DNA from: Stenopsyche tienmushanensis
Taxonomy: Eukaryota; Arthropoda; Insecta; Trichoptera; Stenopsychidae
DNA length: 64,000 nucleotides
NCBI GenBank assembly: GCA_008973525.1
Contig: WACJ01000130.1
Location: forward strand, 248,001 to 312,000
Direction of reading: 5' to 3'
This document shows positions 34,340 through 48,345 of this stretch, one piece after another (position 1 is the first letter of the stretch; each line of letters opens with the position of its first letter). The notes under the pieces are model-generated. The model had not been told where the DNA came from. It was given only the letters and a program-made list of their open reading frames with translations, and searched no databases. Both the position numbers and the translations under genes were made by a program.

Positions 34340-34362
34340 AGAGAAGGCACTCTGCCTTCTCT
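34340..34362. other. Perfect 10-bp hairpin
   Basis: AGAGAAGGCA, loop CTC, TGCCTTCTCT. Perfect stem with a 3-nt loop; no U-run follows and no function is apparent. Confidence 0.6.
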
Positions 34363-37300
34363 GTCTAGTGCTTTCGGATGGTATATACGTTGTTTGGAGC
34401 ACGTTCAGAGGTAACGACAGTGAAATTGCTATCAGTGAATTTCTCAGCAACACGGAAAGTCCCAAGCGTCCCTTCGGAAAAATGTTTCTCCTTTTAGATA
34501 TGTACAAGTTCGAAAATGCTATGAATCAACGCCTTCATTTACTTACTTATATACTACAAGGTGTGCACATAAATTGTAGGTTCGAAAAAAAAAACATTTT
34601 CTAGCATGTGAGACACCCTTTTTATGAGATTCTATCGAACATGAAAAATAGTGCTGTCCCAAATATTCGATATCATCATGAAATATAACATGATATGACG
34701 ACCATTTGATCGGTATAAGTTCACAGAAGCATTAACAGTACATAAGATTGGACTGACCTAAAGCACCTATATTAAAATATATGAATTATTAAAAAATTAA
34801 AATAAAAATATAGTAAGATTATACCTTGAATCCAGCATAAAATACAAATGCTGTTTATTAGACTGAAAACATTATTTTTGGCAAACAAAACATTTTAATA
34901 ATTTCAAAAGTAATTTTTGAGACGTATTTTATAGGATGTGGGATATATTTGAACGTCGCACTTGAGAGGCATGTGTGCTTATTTTTTTTTGCATTTCAAT
35001 TTTAATCGATACCACAAGTTGCTTCATGTTATTTCGGAACATGAGGAATAACATAAAATATTTTATCTTTTGCCAATATTACTGACCAAAAGCAGATATA
35101 TTGCAACATTATTGGATGACAGAATACATGAGCTCAAATTATATAAGAATACATGAGCTCAAATTAAAGCTTCGAACATGATATGGTCGATGAATTCTAA
35201 GACGTCTGATTCAAACCAAAAAAATACGACAAGTAGATAGAGGTAAGTGTCTTTGATTCGTTCTTTGTGCAACGCAAACTAGCTACGAAAGTTATCAAAC
35301 TTCAAGAAAGTCCTTCTACAGTTGATTATCAAGTCTTATTGTAGCAGTCTTGTGCACCGTCTCTTCCCCTGCATTCCTACAATAAATGATTTTATATTTA
35401 TAAGACAAGTAATTGAGAGCCCTTGTCTTGGATCTCATTTCTCTGAAGAAGTAAGGACGTTTGTAACTTATTATTATATAGAGTCGAGAATTCTTTGTAG
35501 TTTTTTTTTGTTGCTTTGTCCTACAAAATGGACGTTTCAAAGCTAAAAATGCAAATATACAAGCAGATACATTAATATATGAGCGTTTTTTGCAGAATTC
35601 CTTTTTAGGTTAATAGCGCTCATTTTATGGCAAATTTATATTTTGCCATAAATCAAAATTTGTTTTACCCATTGACATCTTACAGGCGTTTACTTGTTGA
35701 GGCCAAAGTGAGCTAAAAAACTAATTAGAGTTTCTGTGGTGCCGTTGACTAGCATTTATATCACTGAAACAACGTCGGCTGCTACAATTTTGCGCAAAAA
35801 ACAGGAGTAATTTTAATTGCTTTTCTCCTGTAAAGGATATACTTTGAGGAGGACTTTCAGGTGTCGTTTTTGGTTGGTACTTAAAATGGAGATGATGGAG
35901 TTTTCTCATACAAATTAGAGGCTTGTTTAGACGGTTGTTTGAGAATGCGGATCACTGAAGACTTGAAAAGGCACGTATGATGGCTCTCCTGTTTGAATTA
36001 CAACCTCAAGGGCCCTGTTGACTTTTGGGATGTTTGGATAGTGCGCGTTATTCGTCTATTCATAAAGTTGACTTTTGTAAATGAGTCGTGAAATAATAAA
36101 GTGAATGACTCTTTCATAATAGGGAAGAAAATCTAAAAAAATAATTTGACTGACAAGCTTATAACTTCCGTGGCAAATTACCCTATTTTATTATAAGTTT
36201 GAATGATTTAAACAAGTTGAAGTTGAATTTTTGTAAGCGCCACTAAACAGAATAAAGAGGGATTTATTTGATTGAAATAAGGATTTCAGAACCAACGGAT
36301 TGAAGCTTCATTGGATAGTTATTGTTTGAGTTTGCCATAAGTTTAAATATCCACGATTTAATTCTGATATGAATTCATCATTTTAATCCTGTTTGTGCTA
36401 ACTTTTGATTTTAAATAACAAGGATCAAGTAGATATTTTAATTTGATTGATTAATGGATTGCGACAATGAATATCATTATGAGAGGTATAATTGGATATT
36501 TTAATACATAAATAATTCAAAGATATAAAAGTAAACAAAATAATGGTTACGATATGAAGACATTGTGTTGCTAATTATTGCCAGTATTTAGTGATTTTTT
36601 GGGAAAAATGTGGATTAAAAAAATTGTTTATTGATTTTTATCTTCATCATATATATATATGATATAATATACATTACCATGAAGATTATTCAAATGTTAT
36701 TATATACTGAAATAAAAGCAATAGTAATAAATATTACTTATCGTTTACGCACTTCCAGGTCATATTGACCCGAACCCGAATAAATGGAACTGAAATTCGA
36801 AGACGATAAGAGGGTAAAATGCTCATTGATCCTCTGAACTTACAAATGATACGAGATTGTGTATTAAAAGATAATTCGATGGCTGGCTTTAGGAGTGAAA
36901 TTACAAAAGATAATATAACGGGCGCTATAATATGATAAGTTGTACCACACGAAACAGTCGGAATTCACACATTTAACCCTCGCAGGGAAAGATTTTACTG
37001 TTACACATTTTTACTGTTATTAATATTATAGTCTATAATATTCAAAGTAATGTATTCACGCAGTTTTCTATAGACCAATGTGAATTACTTGATTCATACT
37101 TAATAATGATAAAATCAAGATCAATGTAGAAAATGTATCTTTTATCTGTGTAAAATATTTTATAACGAGCAAATTATTTAAATCGAGCAAACTTCTGCTA
37201 AATCCTGATTTTTTGAAACTGAAAACTGGGAAATAGTTATAATTTCATCAGCTAGCATGTTTTTTACTATTTTTGAACGTCTATTGCAATCAAGATTCAT

Positions 37301-39068
37301 TTAATTTGCTGATGAAAGCGTAAAATCCATTCGTTTTAAATTGAATTTGACCATCTATTTTTAGGGGAGAATCTAACAGAAGTAATTGCAATGAGGATAT
37401 TTTTGACGATCATAAATTGTGTATATATAATGTCGAACGCGTCCTATTATATTCATTATTATACATACGTAGCTTAATTAAATATTTGATAATTAATAGC
37501 GTGACGGAAATGTTTACCCTCCCCTATATCAAACAGATATATATTCGGTAGACATTTTGGCACGGTATTTCATTATGATGTTGTGCAAATATATTATACA
37601 AACATCTTCTGGTGAGTGTGCAAAGTTGTAAGCGAATAGATTAAAACTTAACTTTTATTTTAAAAAAAATAAGCAAAAGCTTCTCATAATTGGCCGTAGA
37701 TCAAAGAGTAAAATTGGTAAAAGGTTCGTTTTTTTTTAATTAAGGATCCCCTTAATATTGATTGTTTAAAATTAAATTCTTTTGAGCGACTGTTTATGTC
37801 GATAGGCCGTAATTAAAGATCGAATGTTTCTGTACACATTGGACGGCCCTCATAAGGCAATAGTTTTATATATACGACAATTAGCGTCCTCCCTAAATCT
37901 TAAGGCTTAATTAAAAAAGACATGATATTACATGTTATTTAGGATATGTTTTAATTTAAGCCTGCTCGGTGTGTATGAAATATTTATTACACGCATGGTG
38001 TAATTTATAGAGTCCTCTATGGGGTCGTTGTGAATTTTATTAAAATTTAATTTTACATTTATATTAGACCATTAGGCATTTATTCGGGAAAGTGTCAGAC
38101 ATATGGAGGGAAAGGTCAAACGGTGATAAGGGAAATTTATTAAGCTCGAAAATAATTCATTCTGCAGGCTGAACAGTTTTTATTTACCTTTGAAATAATT
38201 ACTCTTATTTCCTTGTTCTTTTTCATTAAAATGTGCTTGAAAAGTACGAGAAAATCGTGAAAAAATGCTTCAATTCAAAGAGAGTTTGCTGAAAAGTAGC
38301 CAATTAATTTTCTCAATTAAAACGTGATTAATATAATTAATAAAATACAGTATCATAGACTTTAAATATGATGAAATGTTGATATTTTTATTATTTTTCT
38401 TAAAGTGCCACATCCTAAATTTGGACATAGGCGATCTCCATAGGAGACTACTAGGGAAAGGATTTATCATGTGATGGTTTCTCATTTGTTTCCACACATG
38501 GTAAAGTAAGGATATGATTATTTTAAATGATAATTTAATTATATTTGCAAATTAAATAGATGCGCTTTTTAAGCATAACATAAATCTTCTTCTTGACTTT
38601 TGCGAAGAAAGTAAGGCATTTCTAGTAAAAACGACATGGCTGATCGTCTTGAATATTTTTTGCTACTATCTTCCAAGGAGCTCTGTTTTCATGATTACAC
38701 AAATTTCCCATCGAGAAGGTCGCTAAAGTGTCCATTTATGCATAAGCTTAGATTGCCTGCTGGGTAAATGTTTATAAATGAAACTTAATCCGTTGCGGCT
38801 CAATGTCTTACTTGTTAAGACATCGTTTTTGTTTCGTTGGATCCTATGTCACGCATATTGGGATATCGATTTTTCCGATGGATTCTACTACTGTTGATTG
38901 TGTATTTATCTTTAGTACTAGCTGGTAGCTGGTACTCGGCGCGTTGCTGCCACAGAAGTAATAATTCTAAAAATATCGTTTGAAACTTGAATGAGTTATC
39001 TTGTTTAATTAGAAATGATAGAAATAATGAAATTTATTCTATTTTGTTGGTTTTATTATAAAGATGAA

Positions 39069-39330
39069 CAAACATATAAACATTGATTTTTATATATAAG
39101 ATCTAATGAAAGTTGATTATACTATATTTATATTATTTGAGAAAGTGCAAACAATAAGTTGGCAAAGTTTTACCGCAATCGAATGAACGGTATGGCAGCG
39201 CATTAAATACAGACAAACAAACATTAATTTTTATACATTATACTATGACTATATTACTCACAAAATTTTTAGTAATAAGTGAACGAAGTTTTATTGCAAT
39301 TTGATGAACGGTATGGCAGCGCATTTCGAA
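39069..39330. repeat. Diverged tandem duplication, about 123-130-bp unit
   Basis: GAACGGTATGGCAGCGCATT occurs at about 39185 and again at about 39308. The flanking order agrees in both units: AACAAACAT-AA-ATT-ATTTTTATA, then CAATAAGTTGGCAAAGTTTT or AATAAGTGAACGAAGTTTTA, then GCAAT-GAATGAACGG or GCAATTTGATGAACGG. Non-coding. Confidence 0.75.
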
Positions 39331-42300
39331 CGAACAAAACCTAATTGTTTAAATATCACGCCATTTTTCGCAAATTTTTACTAAAAATGCAACGCAAAAA
39401 AATGCCAAACCATAACAAGCAAATTGATATCACCTAAAGTAAAAAAAAAAAAAAATATTACACAATATTCAGTCTATCTTCTTTATTTTATTATCTAAAA
39501 AATAAAAAGAAAAAAACATTTTCTTAAACGTTTTTAAAAATTAATAAAATAAAAAGTCTTGGAATTACAAAATATAAATCAAATAACTGCGAATTTATCA
39601 AACAAATTTTGCTTGTTTGAATTATTTTTAAAGGATGTTTATATTTACCCGGAACAGAAATAGGGACAAAAGCATATTTCGGAAGCGAACCTGCTTTTGT
39701 GCTTTTATACAAACTACTTGTTTATAAGCCAAATGGCAAAGTTGTATAGTTTATGTATAGAATCGTATGGTTCTAGTTGAAGTTACAAAATTTCAGAGCG
39801 CCGCGTTGTAACTTGTAATTGCACAGGCACGTGGTTGTAACTAAAGCTCTTGGTACCATTCTGATGAATTAAAGACAATTCATCTAATTACTTTTGCACA
39901 GGCATATTTTCATGGCGACACGAATAAATAATTTAAGATTTTTGTTTAATCGATTCAATTTTAAAAGAATTTTGGACTAATTTGACTTGGTTAGAATGTT
40001 AGAACCAGATTGCAGTATTCAGCGAGGGAACGTATTTCACAATGGAACTGTGATTCAACTCATGTCGCTGTCGATCGGAAATTGTGGTAATAAAGGTTTG
40101 TTAAATTTCAACTTCACCGCTTTTGAATTACGTGAATGTCTCAGTATGGCATTAAAAATTCGGAACGTGCTTCGACTTACGTCATCTCAGTTGGAATCGT
40201 CCAATTTTATATGGTGCAAGTCGGACCGAAATGTCAATGCTTCAACAAATCGTGTTAGTCGACGTTGAGCAATTTGGAAATGTCACATCGGTGGTGACGA
40301 ATTTTAATGTCTTAAATTCAGCCATGAAAATCTTTATATTATATATGGAGATATTAAAAAAGTGTTCTAAATACATTATTTGATCTCGATTATCAAAAGA
40401 GTTAACATATCGGATTAAACATCTATTTTAATTTGGCAAGATTAGTTCTAATGTTATTTTCTGTGATAAGATGATGCAAAATATAAATTTAATAATTTGT
40501 AATCTTTGTACACAAGAAACTTTAATTAGTAAAATTATCACGATTGTATGAGTTGTTTTTCAATACTTTCTCAAAGAATCTATCTAAACATGAACACTCG
40601 TAAAACGATATTTGATACAATCATTCCAGTGACTTATTTTTAGTTTTTAATAAATGATCTGCAAATAATTAAAAATATTCATTATTTTCCGGTTCCTTGG
40701 TATGTACAAATATTGTTTTCGTTGAGAAAGTCAAGAATTTTTGTTCTCAAACCACCCAATATTCTTTGATTTAAATAGTTTACTTATGATGCGTCGTATT
40801 CTGTTTTGCATTCAGATCTGATTTGAATAGATTTAGAGCGATCTCATAGAAGCATAATCGCATTTTTAAAATGTATTTAAAGAAATGATGGTTTTTTTTT
40901 GAAGGGGATGTTTTTGCACTCGACACGTCAATCAAACATTTGTTTTGCGGTCAAAGCTTAAAATCAATAGCGAAGCGATATGGAATTGCACAAACACGAA
41001 GAGCAATTAAACGGAGGCTCAGATATTTGAGTGTCCGCTGTGTTCATTAAAATTTTAATGGATTTGTGGTTTTGGTTCTGCTAATTGCTCGTTTTTGCGA
41101 AAAGTAAACGGGGTGATAAATTTTTACATCATCCCGCGAACGATCAAAAATAATTACACCAAAGCAGTGGCGTTATGCCGGTGCGAGGATATTTTTCTTT
41201 TTGAAAATTGCACTTTTTAAATGAAGTCTTGTTTGGTAAACGCCCTAAATTTTCTCGAACCATTGTTCTTTCGTATGGTAGCGAGAAAACACAATTTAGA
41301 GTTTGTAAGAAAAAGTTATTCCATTACGCGAATGCCACGCTTTTATGATGACAATCGCTATTACTATATTCGCAACATTCTGTGGTATGTATTTTTTTTT
41401 CTTGTTGGGAAATAAAAATGACTAGACAGTATATGAAGTTGGTTGTTCATTTTTGAATGAGTCAAATACAGATGAAGTAGTCCAAAAGTTAAATTGTTAT
41501 CGAATGTGAACATTTCGGGCGGAATTGGAATGTAAATAATAAATCGACTTAAGCCATGTTCTTCTACAACTGTGCCGAAAGATTTTGATGTTAAATATAG
41601 ACGAATCCAATTACAAGTCGAATAAATACGTAATTGACAATCTACAGGAAGAGTCGAGATTTTCGAGGAATGAGACAAGTGATTAAGATTGTCTAATGAA
41701 TTATTTATTAAATAAATATACGAATATTGGAATCATCAATACAAAAAATAGCATAAAAGTCCACGAAGAAATTATCATTTGTATTGAAAGCTGATAACTA
41801 AAGTTAACAACTTAAATATATTAACTTCGACATCACTTAGTTGTTAAACATGGTTTCCCCCAAACGAAACAAGAAGCAAACTTATTGTGACTCGAACATT
41901 CATGGAAAGATCTATATTATACAGATTGCTATATAACATGATATAACAAGATGTTTATACAATAATACATATCTTAGCTTAACTAATAATTTTTTCAGCG
42001 ATTTTTAAATTATAAAAAATGAACTATCTAATTTAAGCATTAAGCATAGAAGATGCTTTAATCGTATCATAATGTCAAAAATCATTAATTAAGAACGCCA
42101 GAACGCCAAATTCTCATCAGTTAAATATGGTGGGATAAATTCTGTATTCTTACTATAAAGATTCGGACTTAACTTTTCACAGCATTAACAAATTTGGAAA
42201 ATTAATTTCAATACTCATTCAAAGATCATCTCCTACCTAAATATTTGATTCAAATAAAATCGGAAAAAAATAGTTTTATCCATTAAAATTTAAGATAAAA

Positions 42301-45300
42301 TTCCTGGAAGCAGAACAAAGCATACTGAATTCGAGAGATTATATTGAATTGAAAAGATAATTATTTTATTCCATAATGTTTTTTTTTCAAATGATTATCG
42401 TACATTTGGATGTGGAATTATAAAATATTATTTCCGATATGAGATGAACTGAAAATTCCATTGTTGATGATTAAAAAGCAAATCTTCGAAGGTTTCATTC
42501 GTCTGCGTCGTCGAACTGTAGTGCTCTATTCATATAGTTGTTCATATTTAATCTCGGTGGATAATACGGCATGATTACTTCAACGAATTTTGAAGACTCA
42601 ATATTTGACATTTCTATTATGTAATTCTCGAAAACATGTATTAAAATTTTCGATACAGCCCCTCTCAAGCACAAGACAAATAAATAAGCGCTCGAAATAG
42701 ATTCAGGCCATGTCTACAAGGAAAAATTCAGACTGGAAATATTAATTTGGGATCAGATGAATGAGTGTCTTTTCTGGGAAGATCGAAAATACAGCGTTCT
42801 TATATTTCATGGATAATAATGTTGTAACGCTATTTGAAATCGGCTTCGCACAGGAACGAGTTTAATATTGAAAAAAAAAAATGGGGGTATAACACGGATG
42901 TTTGTTTTCAGAAGAGGGCATGCCTTGTCGGAGCGATATCCTCGAGGATTTGAGGGACGATAGTCTAAGCTGAAATTCTTATCTGGATTTTCACGATTTT
43001 CTGGATAAATTCACACATGTTTGAAGAATTCGAGATGGAATCACAGCGACAGGGGAAAAGCATTGCTGAAAATATAACAGCCGCGTTTATAGAAAAATGT
43101 TTTATCTTAAGCCAAAGCATTTACATTTCACGTACGAAAAATCGCTTTCGCGAGATATGTGTTTTTAATAGAATATTGACAGACGTATGATATGAAAGAT
43201 TCAATATTGTATCATAATACAATTTAAAATAAAGAGTTATAATTATTGGCAGCAGCTAATCTGGGCGAAATTCTTAATTCTTAGTAGATAAAATTAAATT
43301 TTAAATAAGACGATAGACAAATAGATATAGATTAATTTTATAAAGATGCAATATTCGTTATTGGACTTAGATAAAATCTATAGGAAAATGTGGTTGTTTC
43401 TAATTGACTTCCATATGTGGTAAAGTCAGGATGGGATTATTTGATTGGAATTTATCACTAAGTAGCGATACAATATTTTTAGTTCTTATTACATATTTAG
43501 TCATTTATTCAGGATTTAATTAATCGCTTCAGTATTTTTTATATCAAAGAAATCAGGATAAACCTGAATTTTTAATGCTTTTTCATTGTAAATTTGTAAG
43601 TTATTCGCATAAGGATTATTAGATAGAAGATGATCTAGAAGTAAGTGGTGAAAATATAATTATTTTAAAATGATTTTATAGTCAAATTTTGTAAATCATT
43701 TCCTTAGTGCTGTCAATACCTGCTTTTATTAGCATTTCTCTATTTTATTCTTCAAAAATAGAAAATCAAGCCATGTATTTGAAAATTACTAAATTTGTTG
43801 GTACAGTGTAAAAACAGATCAAGAACTGTTCAATTATATTAATACTTAGTGCGTTTGGAAGCTGTTTAAAGCTTTAAATGACTTTAAATAAAATGCTAGA
43901 TAATGTGTCAGCCTCATGAAAAATATTTAAGAATTTCATAGTCATGAATATGTGTCATCTTGTGTAGGTCTCGTTCAGGGACTAAGACCTGAGGCTTGGG
44001 ACAACAAAGGAGCACGTCGTTTAACAAAATGCCGAGTCCGACATATGCACCTCACGCCTTTCCCATTTAAGTACTTCACTGTATATACTTACTACCCCCG
44101 GGTACTCCCGAATTCCCACTGTATTCTTAGCACATCTTCTCTAAGCTTCGTAGCTATCAAGCATTGAAATATTCATACACGTATCGGCCTCTTTATTTCC
44201 GTCGTATTTTAATGCAAATCAAATTTTTTCTCTTAGAGAAAAGGTCGAAATAAACAGGACCCTTTTCTCGACACATCCTTTTTATTTGCATCCCCACATT
44301 TGTATGGCGAATCCGCGCACCGTTGAGGGATGTGAGGAAAATTCATGATTTTTCCGGTACGCATTATAACGGGTCGTGCATTGTGCTGGAGTTTTGGGGA
44401 TTGGCGGTCGAATATTCGGTCCGATTCTCCACGCGACAATAGATATTTTTGTGTGCCTCGAAAATATTTAATATTAGAAGGATTTATCTTTTAAGAATTG
44501 GATCCATTCAGGGGTTAACATTTAATATGTATGTACTTAAAATTTAAATAGTTTACGCATCTATGCCCTATGAAGAAGACGTACGGAATTGATCGATGAT
44601 TATTATAATATATAATAATTATAATATAAAATAAAAAATATAGAATCTGAGTAAATATGAACGAACGTTCATATCACTAGTTTTCATTTCAACGGAGCTT
44701 CTAGATTAACTCCATAGTAACACGTGTCTTTCATTGTTGAAGAGAGGGTTTTTATAGCTATTGAAAGGATAACAATACATCGCTTGTTGTTAATAACAAG
44801 CTGGGGAGACATCCAAGAGCAAATCACCTGGAGAAGTCATTGAATTGCTTCAACAATTTACCGTGGTAATGGGGATGGCAGTTGTGGACGACTTGATTGT
44901 GTCAAACTCGAAGCAATTATCCTGAGGGGGCTTAACAAACTTTGTCAGTTCAATCGATGGGATATAACAAATATCAATGATTCAAATAGATTCAAAATCT
45001 ACAGTAAGGAAAATTTTATGAAAGAATCTTTGTATTAATTAATAATTAAGAACATTTGAAAAAAAAATTCTATATATGATAAAAATGTGAAAACCTATGC
45101 TAGCTTTTATACAAAAAGCTGTTTGATCTTGGTTATTGTGATTATATCACTTTTGAATTAATTGTCTAAAGTTTTGAATTAATGCAATTAATTATTTGAA
45201 ATATTTGAAAGACAGAATTACGATAGATAGTGAAATATTTCATTAAGGATATTTATCGTGACCATATGGTTACGCTTTCCTCTAAAGAGGTAATTTGCCT

Positions 45301-47499
45301 TGATAATTTATTGTACTTATATTACTGTCAATTAATTTCAAAATTATAATGAAAGCGTTCTATTTCAAAGAAAATAGAACCTAAAAGCTCTATTATTTCA
45401 ACTAGTAAATTGTACTGTAGCTCTATGATGTTAGTTCTCGTTTTATTGATAAGCTTTTAATGATGTTATTATATCTTGGTTGAATGATACATAACTCTAG
45501 AAATTTTGTTTGGCTCTCTACATTGAGTGGGATGACTTGGTATATTATCCAATAGTTATATATTGTCTAATCCAGGATCACATTTGAAAAGGGTTGTAAC
45601 TGTCTATTGTTTTAATTGGTAATCACAATTAATTTATCTATGCATTTGGGTATTAACCATTTACGCAGAGATATATTTTTCATTTTTCATAGATGATTGG
45701 CAATTTTTAATAACAACTTTTTCAAATAGCTCACATGCAATAATTAAATGATTATTTTCATCAATGTAGTCTTTTATCAATTACAAATGTTTATGTAAAT
45801 TTAATGTGTTAGATATATTTCGCATTGAGATTCGATTGAGAAGGTATTTAGTTTTTGGGGTGCAAATTTGTTACACTGTTTTCATTTTTAGCGTTCATCA
45901 TTTCTTTGGGTATAAATAAAAGAGTTAAACGTAAAATTTCTTCTGCGAAAGGGCGAAATACTTATTGGCTATATTAAATAAATAAAAAACACCTTCAAAG
46001 TGAAAGTAGAGTGGTGTCAACAATCTCAAAAGGCTGATGTAAATTGAGTGAAATGGTTCAATTTTGACTTCGGTTTCATCGGCGCTCCAATTTACTAGAA
46101 ACGCCCTTCCTGGACGTGCTCTCAATTTCCGGTTAAGAAATATTTATCTTACAGCAAACACGTACTTATTTATTAGCTATAAATTCAGGTTGGCATCTTT
46201 TATAGAATACAGGAGCACCAATAAATCACTGGAAATTGAACGGCCGTATATCAACGTCCGCGGTCGCAATTAAGCTATCTAACTTGTGCATTTTTAATAA
46301 ACAACCCTCTTCTGGAAGAAATGACTTAAAACGTCAATTTACATAAGAACGAAGCGCTAATTATTATACAGCCTCAAATGAAATTTCGGTAAAATTATGC
46401 TCGTTACAGTCATTTGGATATGTCCATATTTATTATTTATTAATAACTTGCGTTTGTGGATGTGATCCTAATGAGAGTAAATGTGGACCTGAATTAATAC
46501 TATAATTCTCTGATTGTATATGTAAGTAATCATATTTAAAAAATAAAGACTATCATGAATGAAAAATAAGGGGCAACGTGAAATGTTGGGTTCTCGTCGG
46601 AACAGGGATGATTAACTCTAATGGCCTGAGTAGCCTCGCACATTATAAAGAAATGAAAGAACAACCCCGTGTAAACCTTAATATACATTTTTAGAGAAGC
46701 CAAATATTTTTTTAATTGCAAATTTTAATGACCAAAGGTTCACGTGGTTATTAAAATGACAATTAACCAAAGCTAAAATGACAATAGTCAGATCTGCTGT
46801 GTGTCTGTTTTAAATTGGAAGCATCAATACTTTACATCTAATAACCAGGCATCGGATAAATAAGAAGACCCTCGTCAAATGATAAATTAAATAATAGTTT
46901 TCCCGTTTTAATTAATATAATTTCACCCCCAAGAAGCAATAAATATCTACATATTGTTTTGTCTAAACTAAACATAGTATTTATATTAATCATTGAATAG
47001 GCGATATTTCAATATTAAACAAGAACTATTTAAGTTGGATCGCTCTTTATTTAACAAAATATTGTTTCAACTATGCCATCAGTAATCAACTCAATATATA
47101 TATATTAGAAAGCAAAAACGTAACAACTATGAAGGGTTTTATACATGGGAGTGTTTTGATACAATTTTTAACAGTGGGAAAAAAGTTGTATCTAATGTAG
47201 GCTTTATTGTAGTTATTAAATTAAAAAGAGCATATGTATTTTAATGAATCTAATATTATGAAACTGGAATCAAATTATAAAATATATACTTTGTCTGAGC
47301 TTGTAGAAAATTTTCAGATTGAAAATTATGTTGTATTTCACCCTGTACCATGGATCTAGATTAAAATTCTATTCTGGTAACAGACACAAATTTATTAGAT
47401 CTATTTCTGTGATAGCGAGATTTTATTTTTGGAATAGAATCTTAAAATTCCTTCAATATTCTATTTTCCTTTTTAAATTACTTGTGTTATTTTCTTTCT
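39331..47499. other. AT-rich stretch without recognised gene
   Basis: Open frames here are short and unrecognised; the longest of note starts at ATG 39996 and runs 90 codons to 40268. GC-richer non-coding-looking patches occur at about 43960-44140 and 44270-44440. The stretch 42130-42190 loosely resembles 18000-18070. Nothing else can be supported. Confidence 0.45.
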
Positions 47500-48345
47500 G
47501 TATTTTCGTTAGCACTAGTTTTTTTCATATATACGAAGAGATAAATTCGTATGCATCAATGACATCTTCTTTTTTCGGGCAATCTACCATATTTTGATTA
47601 TCTTTAATCAAAAGTTCGTCATTAAAAAATGCAAGATACCAACTCTTCCGACAGGTACCATAAATGACCCAGTATTTTTTTCATTGCAACTTTGGCTATT
47701 GTTTGGTTTATATTTTCAAAGGATACCAGGTCTTTTAATAATTGTAAGTCATTTCTTGGTCCTGAATATCCGACAAGGGCTTAAAACTAGTATTTTATAT
47801 ACATATATTACAATTGTGAAAAGACAAATATCTTTCACTGTTTTCATTTCCTTTTTCGTCAGTTTAAAGTGATGTTTAAATTTAAAAAATCAAGTAACAC
47901 ATAGCTTTAGCCATCCATTTAGCACGATGAAGACCAGCAGGCTTCCTAAATGAAATTCCTTTTTCAGGAATTCCTCCCAAGTAAATGATGGAAAGATTCA
48001 GTAACTCTTTATAGTCATCTCAAGGTTGATACACTTGAAGTTGTTTTTGAGCAAAAGAAATCCTGACTGCAGTAACATTTTCTATAATTTTTTAGGATGT
48101 GGTATCATAAATTAATGTTTTATAATCACTTTGATTAATTTTATCCTAGTTCTTCTTAAATCTTTTAAACAATTGTATATCAGGAGCACTAGATGAGCCG
48201 AGTGATTGACTCACTGCAGCTTCAAATATAATTACCATTATATGATGGCGCCAAGCCAAGCAAAGCATGTCTTTTTCCATTTTCTGCTCCAGAAGAACAC
48301 AAGCTCCATTTCTCAAGTCGGTTTTTATAGCTGTAGTATTAAAAC
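47500..48345 (-). pseudogene. Decayed member of a multicopy transposon-like protein family
   Basis: Reading the minus strand in order: ACVLLEQKMEKDMLCLAWRH then HIMVIIFEAA at about 48305-48215; DDYKELLNLSIIYLGGIPEK followed by GISFRKPAGLHRAKWMAKAM at about 48025-47895; a NDLQLLKDL-like block; GHLWYLSEELVS at about 47668-47630; and, after a one-base shift, LAFFNDELLIKDNQNMV. I recognise this order (…RHH…, LGG-P-GI-F-PG—H—RWMAKA, GHLWYLSEELV-LAFFDD) from large families of uncharacterised insect and cnidarian proteins that behave like transposon products, but I cannot name the superfamily. Stops and frameshifts throughout show the copy is dead. Plus-strand frames of about 92 codons over the same interval are antisense shadows. 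Confidence 0.7.

Larger units (their letters stand above)
31784..39068. other. AT-rich stretch, little recognised
   Basis: Contains the MITE at 32.3 kb and the hairpin at 34.34 kb. A frame of relatively high GC at 31917-32123 (68 codons, first internal ATG well inside) is unrecognised. A perfect 8-bp stem ATGTCTTA/TAAGACAT with a 5-nt loop sits at 38803-38823. I see no supported gene. Confidence 0.5.

Noticed and set aside
36640..36680. ATATAT palindrome near 36.65 kb
   Set aside because: Simple AT-rich microsatellite; nothing beyond low complexity.
43990..44140. GC-rich patch checked as a possible tRNA or exon
   Set aside because: No cloverleaf or B-box match was found. A minus frame (LREDVLRIQWEFGSTRG) ends in a stop at a weak donor, so support is insufficient.
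47319..47872. Two plus-strand 92-codon frames
   Set aside because: The minus strand carries recognisable blocks of a decayed transposon-like family over most of the interval, so these are antisense shadows of it.
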